NCBI RefSeq assembly: GCF_000738435.1
Contig: NZ_CP003984.1
Location: forward strand, 2,852,001 to 2,916,000
DNA from: Planktomarina temperata RCA23
GTDB taxonomy: Bacteria > Pseudomonadota > Alphaproteobacteria > Rhodobacterales > Rhodobacteraceae
Reading direction: 5' to 3'
DNA length: 64,000 nt
Each line of letters starts with the position of its first letter. Positions within the stretch are counted from its first letter, which is position 1. The position numbers and the translations under genes are program-made. A model generated the notes under the pieces. It was not told the origin of the DNA. It was given only the letters and a program-made list of their open reading frames with translations, and did not search any database. This document shows, one piece after another, positions 46,895-60,750 of this stretch.

Positions 46895-47767
46895 TCATTC
46901 GAGAACTGTGATCTCGTGGGCTCGGCCAAGCGCGTCAATATCTTGGCCATAGGCCGCCTGGCTTTCGCGCACCAGCGCTTCCGGCCAAGGCGCAAACTTG
47001 GGATAGACGTCAGAAATGGGGAAATCTTCCCGCGCAACCGCACCCAGGCGCCCGCCGTAACCTGCCGCATGCCAGGTGCAGCAGGCGTTTACGGCCCGCT
47101 CCGAGAGGCCGGCGTGCAGGCGTTTTTCCAGCAGTGATGGAATTTCAGGGCGCGGCTGGCCGATTAGCCTGTCCAGAACCTGTGGAAACACCCTGTGATA
47201 GTCCTCATATCGCCATATCGAAACCTGAGCCACGCCCGGGATTTTGGCCATGGGGCGCAGGATATCGGACCATTTGACCGCCGTCGGATCCAATCCTTTT
47301 GAGAACCGCTCCCAAGTCTGGAACCGCCCCGAGAGCAGCAATTGATTGTAGACAGACACATAATAAGAACAAGGTTCCCGCACGGCCATGGCGATGTGCA
47401 ACGGATTGGGCGCGACAAGTTGGGCCAGACGGGTCAAGCGCTCGATAGCTTTAGGATATATCATCTCCCGATTGGGGCCATTCATCAAGTCTTTAAACCC
47501 GCCAATGATGTTTTCTTCCGAAATCAAAAGTCGTGGTTGGCCAGCCGCCAAATCCGCAAATTTTCTTTTTTGTTGTTGATTTTTCTCTTTTCGTCCCAAT
47601 GCTTTCCAGAGAGTTCCGAATTCCTCACGGATTTTTTCGGGCCCCAGATATGAGCAACCGCCTTTCGCAAACAGGTTTTCATTTTCGAGTAGCCTGTTTT
47701 GTAGATGCGTGGTTGCGGTTTTATGGGCACCGGCGTGTATTGTTATTTTAATATGTTTATTTTGCAT
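46895..47767 (-). CDS. Sulfotransferase-like protein
   Basis: About 290 residues from MQNKHIKITIHAG; an alternative start is at 47800. The N-terminal HAGAHKTATTHLQNRL resembles the phosphosulfate-binding loop of sulfotransferases. MAVREPCSYYVSVYNQ matches the 3'-phosphate-binding Arg/Ser region. The substrate is unknown, perhaps a surface glycan. It lies between the 5S gene and secE on the same strand, without a visible ribosome binding site, and its upstream 100 nt are strikingly AT-rich. The position inside an otherwise conserved block suggests insertion. Confidence 0.7.
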   Translation of the reverse strand: MQNKHIKITIHAGAHKTATTHLQNRLLENENLFAKGGCSYLGPEKIREEFGTLWKALGRKEKNQQQKRKFADLAAGQPRLLISEENIIGGFKDLMNGPNREMIYPKAIERLTRLAQLVAPNPLHIAMAVREPCSYYVSVYNQLLLSGRFQTWERFSKGLDPTAVKWSDILRPMAKIPGVAQVSIWRYEDYHRVFPQVLDRLIGQPRPEIPSLLEKRLHAGLSERAVNACCTWHAAGYGGRLGAVAREDFPISDVYPKFAPWPEALVRESQAAYGQDIDALGRAHEITVLE

Positions 47768-47896
47768 ATCATTTACAGCTTTTGTTATTTTGTAAGCCAT
47801 ATTGATATCATTTCATGTGTAAATGAATTGCAACTGTGCGTTGGGAATGTGTTTTGATTATATTTTTTTATCGTATGAGAGATATTAATCTATCTA

Positions 47897-48012
<116 letters not shown>

Positions 48013-48125
48013 CCAAGATAGATTATAGATTGCGTTTTGCAATCAAACTGGTTGTTCCAAGTTAAGTTTATTACGCGGCAATAGTGTATGGCTTTTGGAT
48101 CTGTATTGGCGTGTCTGCCTTCTAC

Positions 48126-51050
<2,925 letters not shown>

Positions 51051-51484
51051 AGAAGAAGACAGGCCTTTTGCGTGTCCTGCCAACATCATCCGAAGATGAC
51101 TAAATTCTGAACCAAAAGTCATACAAAATTATTCCCATGGGCCCCCGCTGGTTCAAAGAGGGGGCAACATGCGTGCCGCCACTGCCCGGATAGAGCAGCG
51201 ACGATGAGCAAAACCTTGCGGCTTTACTCAGGTATAATTGTACTTAACTTGGAACAAAATTACTTTGTGAACTGTTGCTATATATGACACCCCAATCAAA
51301 AGATAAGATTGCTCCTACCCCTCTCACACGATGCCAAACAACATCACGATACACCTTACGCGGTGCATCAGTAATTCTGATGTTTGTATCTCTCTTTACG
51401 ATGTCAAGTCAGTCCGAAGACTGAACAATGTCCAAGTTGGACAGCAAAACAACAAAAGTTGCTTAACTTTCAAACTTAAATCCT
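51051..51484. other. Spacer between tRNA-Ala and 23S rRNA
   Basis: A 434-nt transcribed spacer without any gene. It includes the AT-rich stretch 51100-51480 and presumably the processing stems of 23S. ORFs here are not real. Confidence 0.7.
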
Positions 51485-51560
51485 TGGTGGAGCGTATCGG
51501 GATCGAACCGATGACCCCCTGCTTGCAAAGCAGGTGCTCTCCCAGCTGAGCTAACGCCCC
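51485..51560 (-). tRNA. tRNA-Ala (TGC)
   Basis: A 76-nt cloverleaf with encoded CCA, 5' GGGGCGTTAGCTCAGCTGGG, anticodon loop TTTGCAA giving TGC. It lies in the 16S-23S spacer after tRNA-Ile. Confidence 0.97.
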
Positions 51561-51580
51561 ATTTAAGGGTGTGTAATCTA

Positions 51581-51657
<77 letters not shown>

Positions 51658-51896
51658 AGTGGATCTTGAATAACAAGATCGACAACGCCCGACAGGTGAC
51701 TTGCAAAGCAAGTCTGCCGAAAGGGCCGGTGGTGGTCCAATCAGGCGGTTTATACAAGCCTAAGGCTCGCAATTCTGAAGAGATATGAGGACGGCTCGGC
51801 CCAAGTCCATCAAAAGATGAACTGATGTTTTGATATGCAAAGGACATATCATGCTAAGTGATCTACGAGTAAGACCGAAGTCTTGCTGCTAAGATC

Positions 51897-53368
<1,472 letters not shown>

Positions 53369-54020
53369 GAAATACAGTTACCTGTATAACCTTGACGTTC
53401 GAACCTCTGCACATCGTCCCGCTGTTCAGGCGGGACATCATTTCTGTTCATTGTGCTTCAGTTTCAAAAGAAACAAAAACCTAACAAACAGTGAAGCTGA
53501 CCTTACATCATCGGACACCCTCAAAAGAGGTAGCCCTAGTAAGTCGATATGCAGTTGTTTGTTCATCGAATGAACCAAACCGCCCACATATCTCTTCAGA
53601 TACCAAAATTTCAAATAACGTGACACAAAAAAAGCCAAATTACGCAATAACAATATGCGCAAAATGATCGTTTCTATATCGGTTTTCGTCTTCCGAACCG
53701 TAGTCTGATTGACCCGTCTTTCGCCCCGTTGTCGCTCAGCGCCTCCGGTAAAGGTGGGTTTAAGGTTCCCCGCTGAGAGTCGCAAGAGCTATTTTCATCT
53801 TTCTTTCATTTTTTTCATTTCCCGCAATTTTGGCGAATTTTTGGGAAACTGCGCAATATTTGAACCGAAAACCAAGGGCCAGCGTAACAATCGATCCGGC
53901 CGCATGGCTCAAGGCAACCTTTGGAGGTCGGCGGCGTTCTTTGGAAGCCGAGATCAAGGCGCGCATCGCCGATCTTGCTCCATGAGTCGTGTGATTTCCG
54001 CCTTGGGCCGAACAGCGCGG
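53369..54020 (-). promoter_or_regulatory. rrn promoter and 16S leader region
   Basis: 652 nt without a credible gene upstream of 16S. It is AT-rich, and the leader has a clear hairpin, GTCCCGC/GCGGGAC (53416-53436), about 50 nt before 16S. The rRNA promoter must lie here; a candidate -35 TTGCGA with downstream TTAAAC appears near 53760-53790 on the minus strand, but this is weak evidence. Open frames here look like shadows. Confidence 0.45.
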
Positions 54021-54449
54021 CTAGACTGTCGTGGTCACCGCGATTCCCACCAGGACCAAAACCAACGCACTGCGCGCCACCATAGGCATGATCTTCATCA
54101 GCTTAGGATTAGGGGCCTGGCCTTTCTTGGCCATCGCTGCCGGATAGAAATTCATAAAGACCACCACCCCCAGCAAAGCGGTCGCCCCTAGAAGTTTAAT
54201 ATTGAAAGCCAGCCCAAGGTTCATGCCTCCGTAGACACGATAGGCCAAAGCAAACCCCGTTCCCCAGAGCAAGCCCATCGCCACCAAGCCGATCCGCGCC
54301 AACTTCCCCATTGTTTTTTGCGTCGCAGCAGAGGGGGCTTCTTTCGCCATTTGATGCTCCTTCATCAAAAGACTATTGGCAACGCCCAGTCCGCCAGCCA
54401 AAAATAGCCCTAGAAAGTGAAAGAATTTCAAAACTACAACAAATGTCAT
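54021..54449 (-). CDS. Small integral membrane protein of unknown function
   Basis: A 142-residue protein with four hydrophobic segments (about 1-25, 50-72, 80-102, 120-140), glycine-rich helices and a short basic loop (AKKGQAPNPKLMK). The layout resembles small DUF-type membrane proteins related to copper-resistance D or cytochrome-like bundles, but I recognise no diagnostic residues. It lies about 60 nt downstream of rsmJ on the same strand. Confidence 0.7.
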   Translation of the reverse strand: MTFVVVLKFFHFLGLFLAGGLGVANSLLMKEHQMAKEAPSAATQKTMGKLARIGLVAMGLLWGTGFALAYRVYGGMNLGLAFNIKLLGATALLGVVVFMNFYPAAMAKKGQAPNPKLMKIMPMVARSALVLVLVGIAVTTTV

Positions 54450-54510
54450 ATAACCGCCCTACTCATTCAATGATTACCTTTGCGCAGAAAGCCACATTGT
54501 CACAGCAAGG

Positions 54511-55137
54511 TCAAACGGCAGGGCCTTCACAGCCTATACTGCACATGAACACGTCATAGCGCGTGGATTTTCCCAAAATCTGATGCGAGCAGGGTTTGAT
54601 CCCAGGCATCGGGGCGGCTTTGGCCGGCCATTTCAGCACCACCCGCTGGCGGGCATGCCGCAAGGCCACCTGCATCAACGCTTCACAATCTTCATCGGTG
54701 CCGACGATCTCGCGCACTTGGCGCAGCTCACGTTTGACCAAGGCCGAGTTTTTACGCGGCGGATGCATGGGATCAATCAATATCGCCTCTGCGTCCAGAT
54801 CTGGCAAAAGCACTTTCGCATCCCCGTGCAAAAGAGTCATCCGCGAAAGAATTTCGCCAAAGACACCCCCCTCCTGCCGCGCCCGCGCCATGCCGTCTTG
54901 CAGCAAGCCATGCATGACATCAGAGCGTTCAATCATCGTCACCTCCGCCCCCAGCGAGGCCAGGAGAAATGAATCGCGGCCCAGGCCCGCTGTGGCATCG
55001 ACAATTTTTGGCGTTTTGCCAGCGCGCAGGCCCATGGCCTTGGCCAAATCCTGGCCGCGCCCACCACCAAAGCGCAGCCGGTGCGCCACAGCGCCGGTCA
55101 CAAAGTCGACCCGCAATGCGCCCTCTGCTGGTGTCAC
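54511..55137 (-). CDS. rsmJ: 16S rRNA m2G1516 methyltransferase RsmJ
   Basis: A 208-residue SAM-dependent methyltransferase. Motif I is VDATAGLGRDSFLLASLG, the acidic SAM ligand lies in VTMIERSD, and the catalytic ILIDPMHPPRKNSALVKRELR matches RsmJ/YhiQ. The start is GTG and overlaps the upstream stop in GTGA, indicating translational coupling to the ThDP-enzyme gene. It is somewhat shorter at the N-terminus than E. coli RsmJ. Confidence 0.88.
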   Translation of the reverse strand: MTPAEGALRVDFVTGAVAHRLRFGGGRGQDLAKAMGLRAGKTPKIVDATAGLGRDSFLLASLGAEVTMIERSDVMHGLLQDGMARARQEGGVFGEILSRMTLLHGDAKVLLPDLDAEAILIDPMHPPRKNSALVKRELRQVREIVGTDEDCEALMQVALRHARQRVVLKWPAKAAPMPGIKPCSHQILGKSTRYDVFMCSIGCEGPAV

Positions 55138-56720
55138 GATAAAATATTTGGCGACAGGTAGATCAATTTGGGGCGATCCGCTTTGAAGGCCGCCGTCACC
55201 GCCTCTTGCATCTGCGCTAATGTCTCTGGTGCAGATGCATCCGCCCCGTAGGCCCGCGCCAGTTCCAGAAAATTTGGATTTTTCGCAATGACCGCATTGG
55301 GGGCGATCTGGGCGCTGCGCATACTGTCTTCAATTTCCTTCAACTTGCCATTGTCCCATAGGATAATTGGTAAAGCCTGGCCAAGCTCAACGGCCGTGCC
55401 GAGCTCTTGCACAGAATACTGAAACCCATAATCCCCCGCAATCGCCAGCGTCGGTTTTCCAGGCCGCGCCACGGCGCCACCAATGGCCGCCGGCAGTGCA
55501 TAGCCCAACGTGCCAAAACCTGAGGGATGGTGCCAATGTTTGGCCCGTGTCATCGGCCACACTTCATTGGCCACATAGGCAAACTGCGTCATATCAGAAT
55601 AAATCATCGCATCATCAGGAACAACGGCCCGCAAGGCTTCAACGATCGCAATGATCCCGGGGCGTTCTGCTTCAGTTTCTGCTCGCCAAAGCCCGCGTTG
55701 ATGCGCCACCGATCTTGCTTGCCATTGCGACGCAGAGGCCGCCATCAAGGGCCTTAGGCTGGCCATAGCCTCTTCGGCCCGCGCAAGGATCCCCATCTCT
55801 GCGCGCTGCATATCCGCAAGACACTCCGGGTCGATATCAATCCGGTAAAGCGGGCAGCTATGCCCCAGATGCGCACGCCATAAATCCACCTCCGCCAACT
55901 CGGTCCCAATGGCGACCACGCAATCTGCTTGCGCCACAATTTGCGCTGAGCTGGGCCGGGCCAATGCCGCCCCAAAATTCAGAGGATAATCCCAAGGCAC
56001 AACCCCGCGCCCCGCATAGGTCTCGAAACATGCCGCCCCGCAAGTCTCAAGCACCGCAGCAAGATCCGCGCCCGCTTTGGCAGCCCCGCCGCCTATGACA
56101 AATAGTGGTTTTGAGGCCGCAGACAGTGCCGCGGCAAGGGGGCGCAAATCCACAGAACCAGTTCCCAGCCCATCAGCAAGCCCCGCCCGCCGCCGCGGCG
56201 CAGGTGCCGCCTGCCCTTCCAACTGCGCAATGGGCACTTGAATATGCTTACTGCGCGGACGATGGGTTTCAAACTCAAGCATGGCGCGGTCGATCAAATC
56301 ATAGGCCGCCTCTGCGCTATTGGCCTGATAGGACCAATCGCAAACGCTCCCGGCTGCCGCCTCTTGGTCCAACATTTGATGCAACTGCCCGCGCCGGGCC
56401 GCGGTTTCATCCAAACAGCTCGACAGCACCAACATTGACACGGAATCCGAATAGGCCTGTCCCATCGCCGTCATGATATTGCACAAACCCGGTCCGGTAA
56501 TGACATAAGCCACCCCCGGCTTGCCACTGGCCCGCGCATAGCCATCAGCCATAAAGCCCGCGCCCTGCTCATGGCGCGCCAAAATGTGGCGAATGCCAGC
56601 CTCTTCAATACCGCGGTACATTTCTTGATTATGCACGCCGGGAATTCCAAAAATGACGTTCACACCGCGATCTTTCAACATATGTGAAATCTGTGCCCCT
56701 AGGGGTTTCATCTCCGGCAT
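55134..56720 (-). CDS. ThDP-dependent decarboxylase, AruI/acetolactate synthase-like
   Basis: A 528-residue thiamine diphosphate enzyme of the acetolactate synthase fold. The N-terminal activating region is LARHEQGAGFMADGYARASG (with the conserved Glu in HEQ), followed by ITGPGLCNIMTAMGQAYSDS. The cofactor motif is GDYGFQYSVQELGTAVELGQ-like, ending in DNGKLKEIE. The N-terminus (FGIPGVHNQEMYRG) resembles 5-guanidino-2-oxopentanoate decarboxylase of the arginine transaminase route. ALS is less likely because no ilvH follows. It overlaps trkH by one base and rsmJ by four. Confidence 0.78.
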   Translation of the reverse strand: MPEMKPLGAQISHMLKDRGVNVIFGIPGVHNQEMYRGIEEAGIRHILARHEQGAGFMADGYARASGKPGVAYVITGPGLCNIMTAMGQAYSDSVSMLVLSSCLDETAARRGQLHQMLDQEAAAGSVCDWSYQANSAEAAYDLIDRAMLEFETHRPRSKHIQVPIAQLEGQAAPAPRRRAGLADGLGTGSVDLRPLAAALSAASKPLFVIGGGAAKAGADLAAVLETCGAACFETYAGRGVVPWDYPLNFGAALARPSSAQIVAQADCVVAIGTELAEVDLWRAHLGHSCPLYRIDIDPECLADMQRAEMGILARAEEAMASLRPLMAASASQWQARSVAHQRGLWRAETEAERPGIIAIVEALRAVVPDDAMIYSDMTQFAYVANEVWPMTRAKHWHHPSGFGTLGYALPAAIGGAVARPGKPTLAIAGDYGFQYSVQELGTAVELGQALPIILWDNGKLKEIEDSMRSAQIAPNAVIAKNPNFLELARAYGADASAPETLAQMQEAVTAAFKADRPKLIYLSPNILS

Positions 56721-58168
56721 TAATTCCTCCAGAATCTAAGTGTGAATAATGTGTAGACGGCCAGAAGCTCCAATCGTCCAAGTAACATGGTAAAGGCCAA
56801 AATCCATTTTGCGCTATCGCTTAATGTGCTGTAATTGCCCGATGGGCCAATCACCTCTCCCAAGCCAGGCCCAATATTGGCCAGAGCCGCCGCCGCGCCA
56901 GAGAAGGCTGTGAGCAAATCAAGCCCCGTCAGCGCCAATGCCATCGCCGAGACTCCAAGCGAGACGAAGAATATCACAAAGAAAGAAATCACCGAATTGA
57001 TAACGTCCGTCCCCACAATCCGACCCTGATACCGCAGATTAAAGACGCCGCTCGGACTGTGAATTTTGCGCAGCTGCATGTGAATGGCTGAGACCAATAA
57101 TTGATAGCGAAACACTTTGACCGAGCAAGACGTTGACCCGGCGCACCCCCCCACAAGCCCGGCATAGAAAAACACCACCAGGGCCACCGGACCCCAGGTG
57201 CTGTAATCGGCGCTGGCGTATCCCGTCCCGGTGGTGATCGACACCACATTAAAGAGCGCTTTTCGAAAGCCCAATTCACCAGAAAATTGATACCCCTGCC
57301 ACAACACCAGAGTTAAAAACCCAACAGTCACCAAAAGCACGATGAAAAATACGCGCACTTGAGAATCGTGAAACAACGAGCCGGGCGCCCCGTTGATCAG
57401 CTGCACATAGCGCACGAAAGGCAGGGCCGCCAAACACATGAACACCACAGCGGCATATTCCGTTGAGGCGCCAAATTTCACAAAAGAGCTGTCATAGGTC
57501 GAAAATCCCCCCGTCGCGATGGTGGTCATTGCATGCAGCACGGCATCAAAACTGCGCATACCCGTTGCGATATAGATCACCGCACAGGCCCCCGTGAGCC
57601 CGACATAGAGCCAAGCAACTTGCGCGGCGATTTCCGTTGCGCGGGGCAAAATTTTACCGAAGGTGTCAAAGCCCTCTGATTTAAAGATTTGCATCCCGCC
57701 CACGCGCAGCTCCGGCAAAAACACCATAGCCACAACAATAATCCCAATCCCGCCCAACCATTGCAGGATCGAGCGCCAGAGCAAGAGGCCATCGGGCAGG
57801 TAATCCAAACCTGAAATCACCGTCGCACCTGTGGTGGTCAGCCCGGACATGGCTTCAAAAAACGCATCGGTGAAACTCGAGTCCGTTGCCCCCAAGGCAA
57901 AGGGCAAGGCACCAAAAATCGGCAGGGCCAGCCAAACCCCTGAGGTCAGCAAAAATGTCTGTTGTAGGGTGAGACCCCGCGCCGCCTCTCGGCGCGTCGC
58001 CAAATACATCATGCTGCCAGTCAAACAGGTGATCAGAGCAGATTCCAAAAAAACGCCCGCATGCCCATTACCTCGAGACATATCCAAGGCCATGGGAAAC
58101 ATCATAGTGAGCCCTAAGCAACTCACCAGCAAACCGATCACATTGAAGACGGGGCGCACATCAAACAT
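56720..58168 (-). CDS. trkH: Potassium uptake protein TrkH
   Basis: A 482-residue polytopic membrane protein with the four selectivity-filter loops of the Trk family: MSGLTTTGATVISG, TTIATGGFST, SITTGTGYAS and AAALANIGPGLG. GGCAGSTSCSVK precedes the last repeat. It moves K+ across the inner membrane with TrkA, which is not in the window. Its stop overlaps the start of the ThDP enzyme gene (TAATG). Confidence 0.95.
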   Translation of the reverse strand: MFDVRPVFNVIGLLVSCLGLTMMFPMALDMSRGNGHAGVFLESALITCLTGSMMYLATRREAARGLTLQQTFLLTSGVWLALPIFGALPFALGATDSSFTDAFFEAMSGLTTTGATVISGLDYLPDGLLLWRSILQWLGGIGIIVVAMVFLPELRVGGMQIFKSEGFDTFGKILPRATEIAAQVAWLYVGLTGACAVIYIATGMRSFDAVLHAMTTIATGGFSTYDSSFVKFGASTEYAAVVFMCLAALPFVRYVQLINGAPGSLFHDSQVRVFFIVLLVTVGFLTLVLWQGYQFSGELGFRKALFNVVSITTGTGYASADYSTWGPVALVVFFYAGLVGGCAGSTSCSVKVFRYQLLVSAIHMQLRKIHSPSGVFNLRYQGRIVGTDVINSVISFFVIFFVSLGVSAMALALTGLDLLTAFSGAAAALANIGPGLGEVIGPSGNYSTLSDSAKWILAFTMLLGRLELLAVYTLFTLRFWRN

Positions 58169-58208
58169 GCGTTAAGCGATGGCGATGAATGCCCCGCAAG
58201 TCAAGCAA

Positions 58209-59210
58209 TCAGCCAACGTGAAAGAGGTTTGCAAATGTGCTTGGATCCATACTGGTTTGCGCAAAAGTTGTACCCTCGGTCAGAACAGAAATAGCATCAT
58301 GGCTGTGCAGGCTTTCTTGATGGCTGGCGATCACGCGGAAATCGCCAATGCGCGGGTCACTTTGCAATTGCTCACAAAACAGCCGAGCGGCATCTTCGAC
58401 AAAAATAGGATTGGCCGCGTTTAACTCCGCAAAGGCTTGCTCATCTTCACGTTTGACCATGACCTGTGTCTCGGTTGCCACCGCTTTACGGCACAGTTCG
58501 ACCAAATCTTCAAACCAAAGGCGCGGCTGCCCCTCGGCCAATACGACTGAGATCCGCGCCACAGACCGCTGCGAATGCGGCGTGGCCAACTGCCCACGCT
58601 CACGGCGCGCGTGCTCGGACAACTCCAACGAGCACGGGCAGGTGGACGAATAGACATAATCGAGATGCACAATCTTGTGACGCTGCCCCGCGCGCTCCAC
58701 AACTTCCAAAGCAATGTTGTAATATTGAAAGCCACTCAACCCGCTGCGCAGGCTTTGCACCTGCATCGGAAAAGACAGGCGCATTTGCAGCCGTGCATCA
58801 AAACTCTCTAAGTCAGCTTTGTAATCATCCAGCGTGCGCGCCATCACATCAAAGCTGAAGGTCTCCTCTGCTTGGCGATAAAATGTGCGCATAATGCGCG
58901 ACATATTAATACCCTTTTTCTCTGCATCCAAAGAAACCGAACCAGTGACTGAGGCCTCCAATACCAAAGGATCAGAGTCCCGCGTTTGAAACCGGATCGG
59001 CAAACGGAAATTGGAAATCCCCACGTGTTGGATGAATTTTTGCGCGCCGCGGATCAACGAGGTCGGGCCGTTTTGTAGATCAGGCAGGGTGCGGATGTAG
59101 TCGGCATCCGCCACAAAATCCTGCGCATAATCACGGCTCAGGTCTTGCGTTTCATCTGAACAGTCCACATTCGATGCGGCGTCATCCATGGATGGAAGGT
59201 GAATATTCAC
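58209..59210 (-). CDS. folE2: GTP cyclohydrolase FolE2 (type IB)
   Basis: About 334 residues from a GTG at 59210 (reading MNIHLPSMDDAAS), preceded by GGGGAAA. Upstream frame codons do not match the family. Conserved residues include the catalytic Cys region YSSTCPCSLELSEHARRERG and QRSVARISV. It makes dihydroneopterin triphosphate for folate and is metal-flexible (zinc-independent) compared with FolE. It is monocistronic or the first gene toward trkH, with a 40-nt gap after it. Confidence 0.93.
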   Translation of the reverse strand: MNIHLPSMDDAASNVDCSDETQDLSRDYAQDFVADADYIRTLPDLQNGPTSLIRGAQKFIQHVGISNFRLPIRFQTRDSDPLVLEASVTGSVSLDAEKKGINMSRIMRTFYRQAEETFSFDVMARTLDDYKADLESFDARLQMRLSFPMQVQSLRSGLSGFQYYNIALEVVERAGQRHKIVHLDYVYSSTCPCSLELSEHARRERGQLATPHSQRSVARISVVLAEGQPRLWFEDLVELCRKAVATETQVMVKREDEQAFAELNAANPIFVEDAARLFCEQLQSDPRIGDFRVIASHQESLHSHDAISVLTEGTTFAQTSMDPSTFANLFHVG

Positions 59211-59333
59211 GGCAATTTCCCCTTTCAAAGGTGCGGGCCTAATCCCTGTTATTTTGGGGATCATCGGGCAGGATTTCAACTTCTTTCTATGCAAGTTAGC
59301 TTGGATAGAGGAATTTCAAGCGCCCTGAACCGA

Positions 59334-60518
59334 TTATGCCTCAACGCCCGCTGCATCCAGCGCCGCCATAAGATCCGCTTCAAGGTCCCGCGCACTCTCC
59401 AGCCCGACCGAGAACCGCAACAATCCTGACGTGATGCCCAGCAGGTCTTTTTGCGCCTGCGGCAAGCGCTGATGTGTTGTGGTCGCGGGATGGGTGATAA
59501 TTGACTTCGAATCCCCTAGGTTGTTGGAAATAAGGATGATCTCCAAAGCATTCATAAACCGAAACGCGCGTTCCTTGCTGCCAACATCCAAAGCCATCAC
59601 TGTCCCGCCCGCGCCCATTTGCGCCTGCGTCAGAGCAAACTGCGGATGGGTTTTCAAGCCAGGATAAATCACACGCTCGAGATCTTTCCGGTGCAGCAAA
59701 GCCTCTGCCAATGCATTGGCCGTCTCAACCTGTGCACGCACACGCAGCTCCAGAGTTTCCAAACTTTTCACCATCATCCAAGCGTTAAAGGGGCTCATCG
59801 CGCCGCCCGTATGCTTCATAAATGGCTCTATGATGCCGCGAATGACATCTTTCGTTCCCAGAATCACCCCGCCCAAGCCTCGTCCCTGCCCGTCGATGTG
59901 TTTGGTGGCAGAATAGATCACCGCATCAACGCCCAATTCGATTGCCTTTGAGTAAACGGGTGTTGAAAACACATTGTCCACCACCACATAAGCGCCCACC
60001 GCATGGGCGAGCGCAGAGACCTGCGCAATATCAATCACCTCCAGGGTCGGATTGGAAATACTCTCAAAGAATACCAGCCTTGTCTGGGGCGTAATCGCCT
60101 CAGCCCAAGCCTGCATATCCAAACCATCCACCAAAGTCACCTGCACGCCAAAGCGCGCCAAAACATCTTCTAAAACGTAAAGACAAGAACCAAACAGCGC
60201 CCGCGCCGCCACCACATGATCACCGGCTTTCGTCATTGCGGCCAAAGCCCCATGCACCGCCGCCATACCACTGGCCGTGGCAAACCCATCTTCGGCACCC
60301 TCCAAAGCGGCGATCCGCTCCTCAAACATCCGCACAGTGGGATTGCCATATCTGGCATAAATAAATTCATCCGTCCCGGCCTGCTCAAACCGCGCCTCCG
60401 CCGCCTCGGCAGAGGCATAGGCAAAGCCCTGTGTCATATAAATTGCTTCAGACATTTCAGAAAACTGCGAGCGCCGGGTGCCGGCATGCACCGCGAGTGT
60501 ACGTTTATCGCGTGTCAT
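59334..60518 (-). CDS. metZ: O-succinylhomoserine sulfhydrylase
   Basis: A 394-residue PLP enzyme of the Cys/Met metabolism family. The PLP lysine is K206 (YSATKHIDGQGR), and EFIYARYGNPT and GLRFSVGLE-like residues are typical. It converts O-succinylhomoserine and sulfide to homocysteine in methionine synthesis. The start at 60518 is fixed by AAGGAGG just upstream; the longer frame would run through a terminator hairpin. Expression is controlled by the SAM-II riboswitch upstream. Confidence 0.93.
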   Translation of the reverse strand: MTRDKRTLAVHAGTRRSQFSEMSEAIYMTQGFAYASAEAAEARFEQAGTDEFIYARYGNPTVRMFEERIAALEGAEDGFATASGMAAVHGALAAMTKAGDHVVAARALFGSCLYVLEDVLARFGVQVTLVDGLDMQAWAEAITPQTRLVFFESISNPTLEVIDIAQVSALAHAVGAYVVVDNVFSTPVYSKAIELGVDAVIYSATKHIDGQGRGLGGVILGTKDVIRGIIEPFMKHTGGAMSPFNAWMMVKSLETLELRVRAQVETANALAEALLHRKDLERVIYPGLKTHPQFALTQAQMGAGGTVMALDVGSKERAFRFMNALEIILISNNLGDSKSIITHPATTTHQRLPQAQKDLLGITSGLLRFSVGLESARDLEADLMAALDAAGVEA

Positions 60519-60537
60519 TTGACCCTCCTTAAAGGCA

Positions 60538-60567
60538 CAAAAAAACCCACCGGTGAAAGGCGGGGTC
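60538..60567 (-). terminator. Rho-independent terminator in the metZ leader
   Basis: On the minus strand CCCGCC-TTTCACC-GGTGGG (one G:U wobble) is followed by TTTTTTT. It lies between the SAM-II aptamer and the metZ start, suggesting SAM-dependent attenuation as well as ribosome-site masking. Confidence 0.7.
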
Positions 60568-60583
60568 TCTGTCATATCCCAAA

Positions 60584-60637
60584 CCCTTTTAGCAGCTTAT
60601 TTAACGTGGCCCGCAATCCGGTAACAAATCGCCACGC
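60584..60637 (-). promoter_or_regulatory. SAM-II riboswitch (metA motif) upstream of metZ
   Basis: The minus strand matches the SAM-II pattern: P1 stem CGTGGC/GCCACG, then GATTTGTTACCGGATTGC, the TTAAATAAGCTGCTAA segment and AAAAGGG at the 3' side. The motif is largely restricted to alphaproteobacteria and usually precedes metZ, metA or metX. It represses when S-adenosylmethionine binds. It lies 66 nt before the metZ start. Confidence 0.88.
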
Positions 60638-60750
60638 GTCACAAATAATGACCCAACCCAAGAGGGTCAACACTCAAAATCGCCCATTTGCCCCTTGCGC
60701 TCAAAGCGATAGCCCGAATACTGGCCCAAAGCGGCAATAGGACAGGTGCG

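Noticed and set aside
46822-47070. An upstream extension of the secE reading frame to 147 codons
   Set aside because: It covers the end of the sulfotransferase-like gene in another frame; SecE homology starts only at 46821.
47820-47896. A terminator directly after 5S rRNA
   Set aside because: On the transcribed strand the tract is A-rich, not U-rich, and there is no strong stem.
53709-54191. A 160-codon plus-strand frame upstream of the rrn operon
   Set aside because: It lies in the rrn control region and across a real minus-strand membrane-protein gene; low-complexity and no homology seen.
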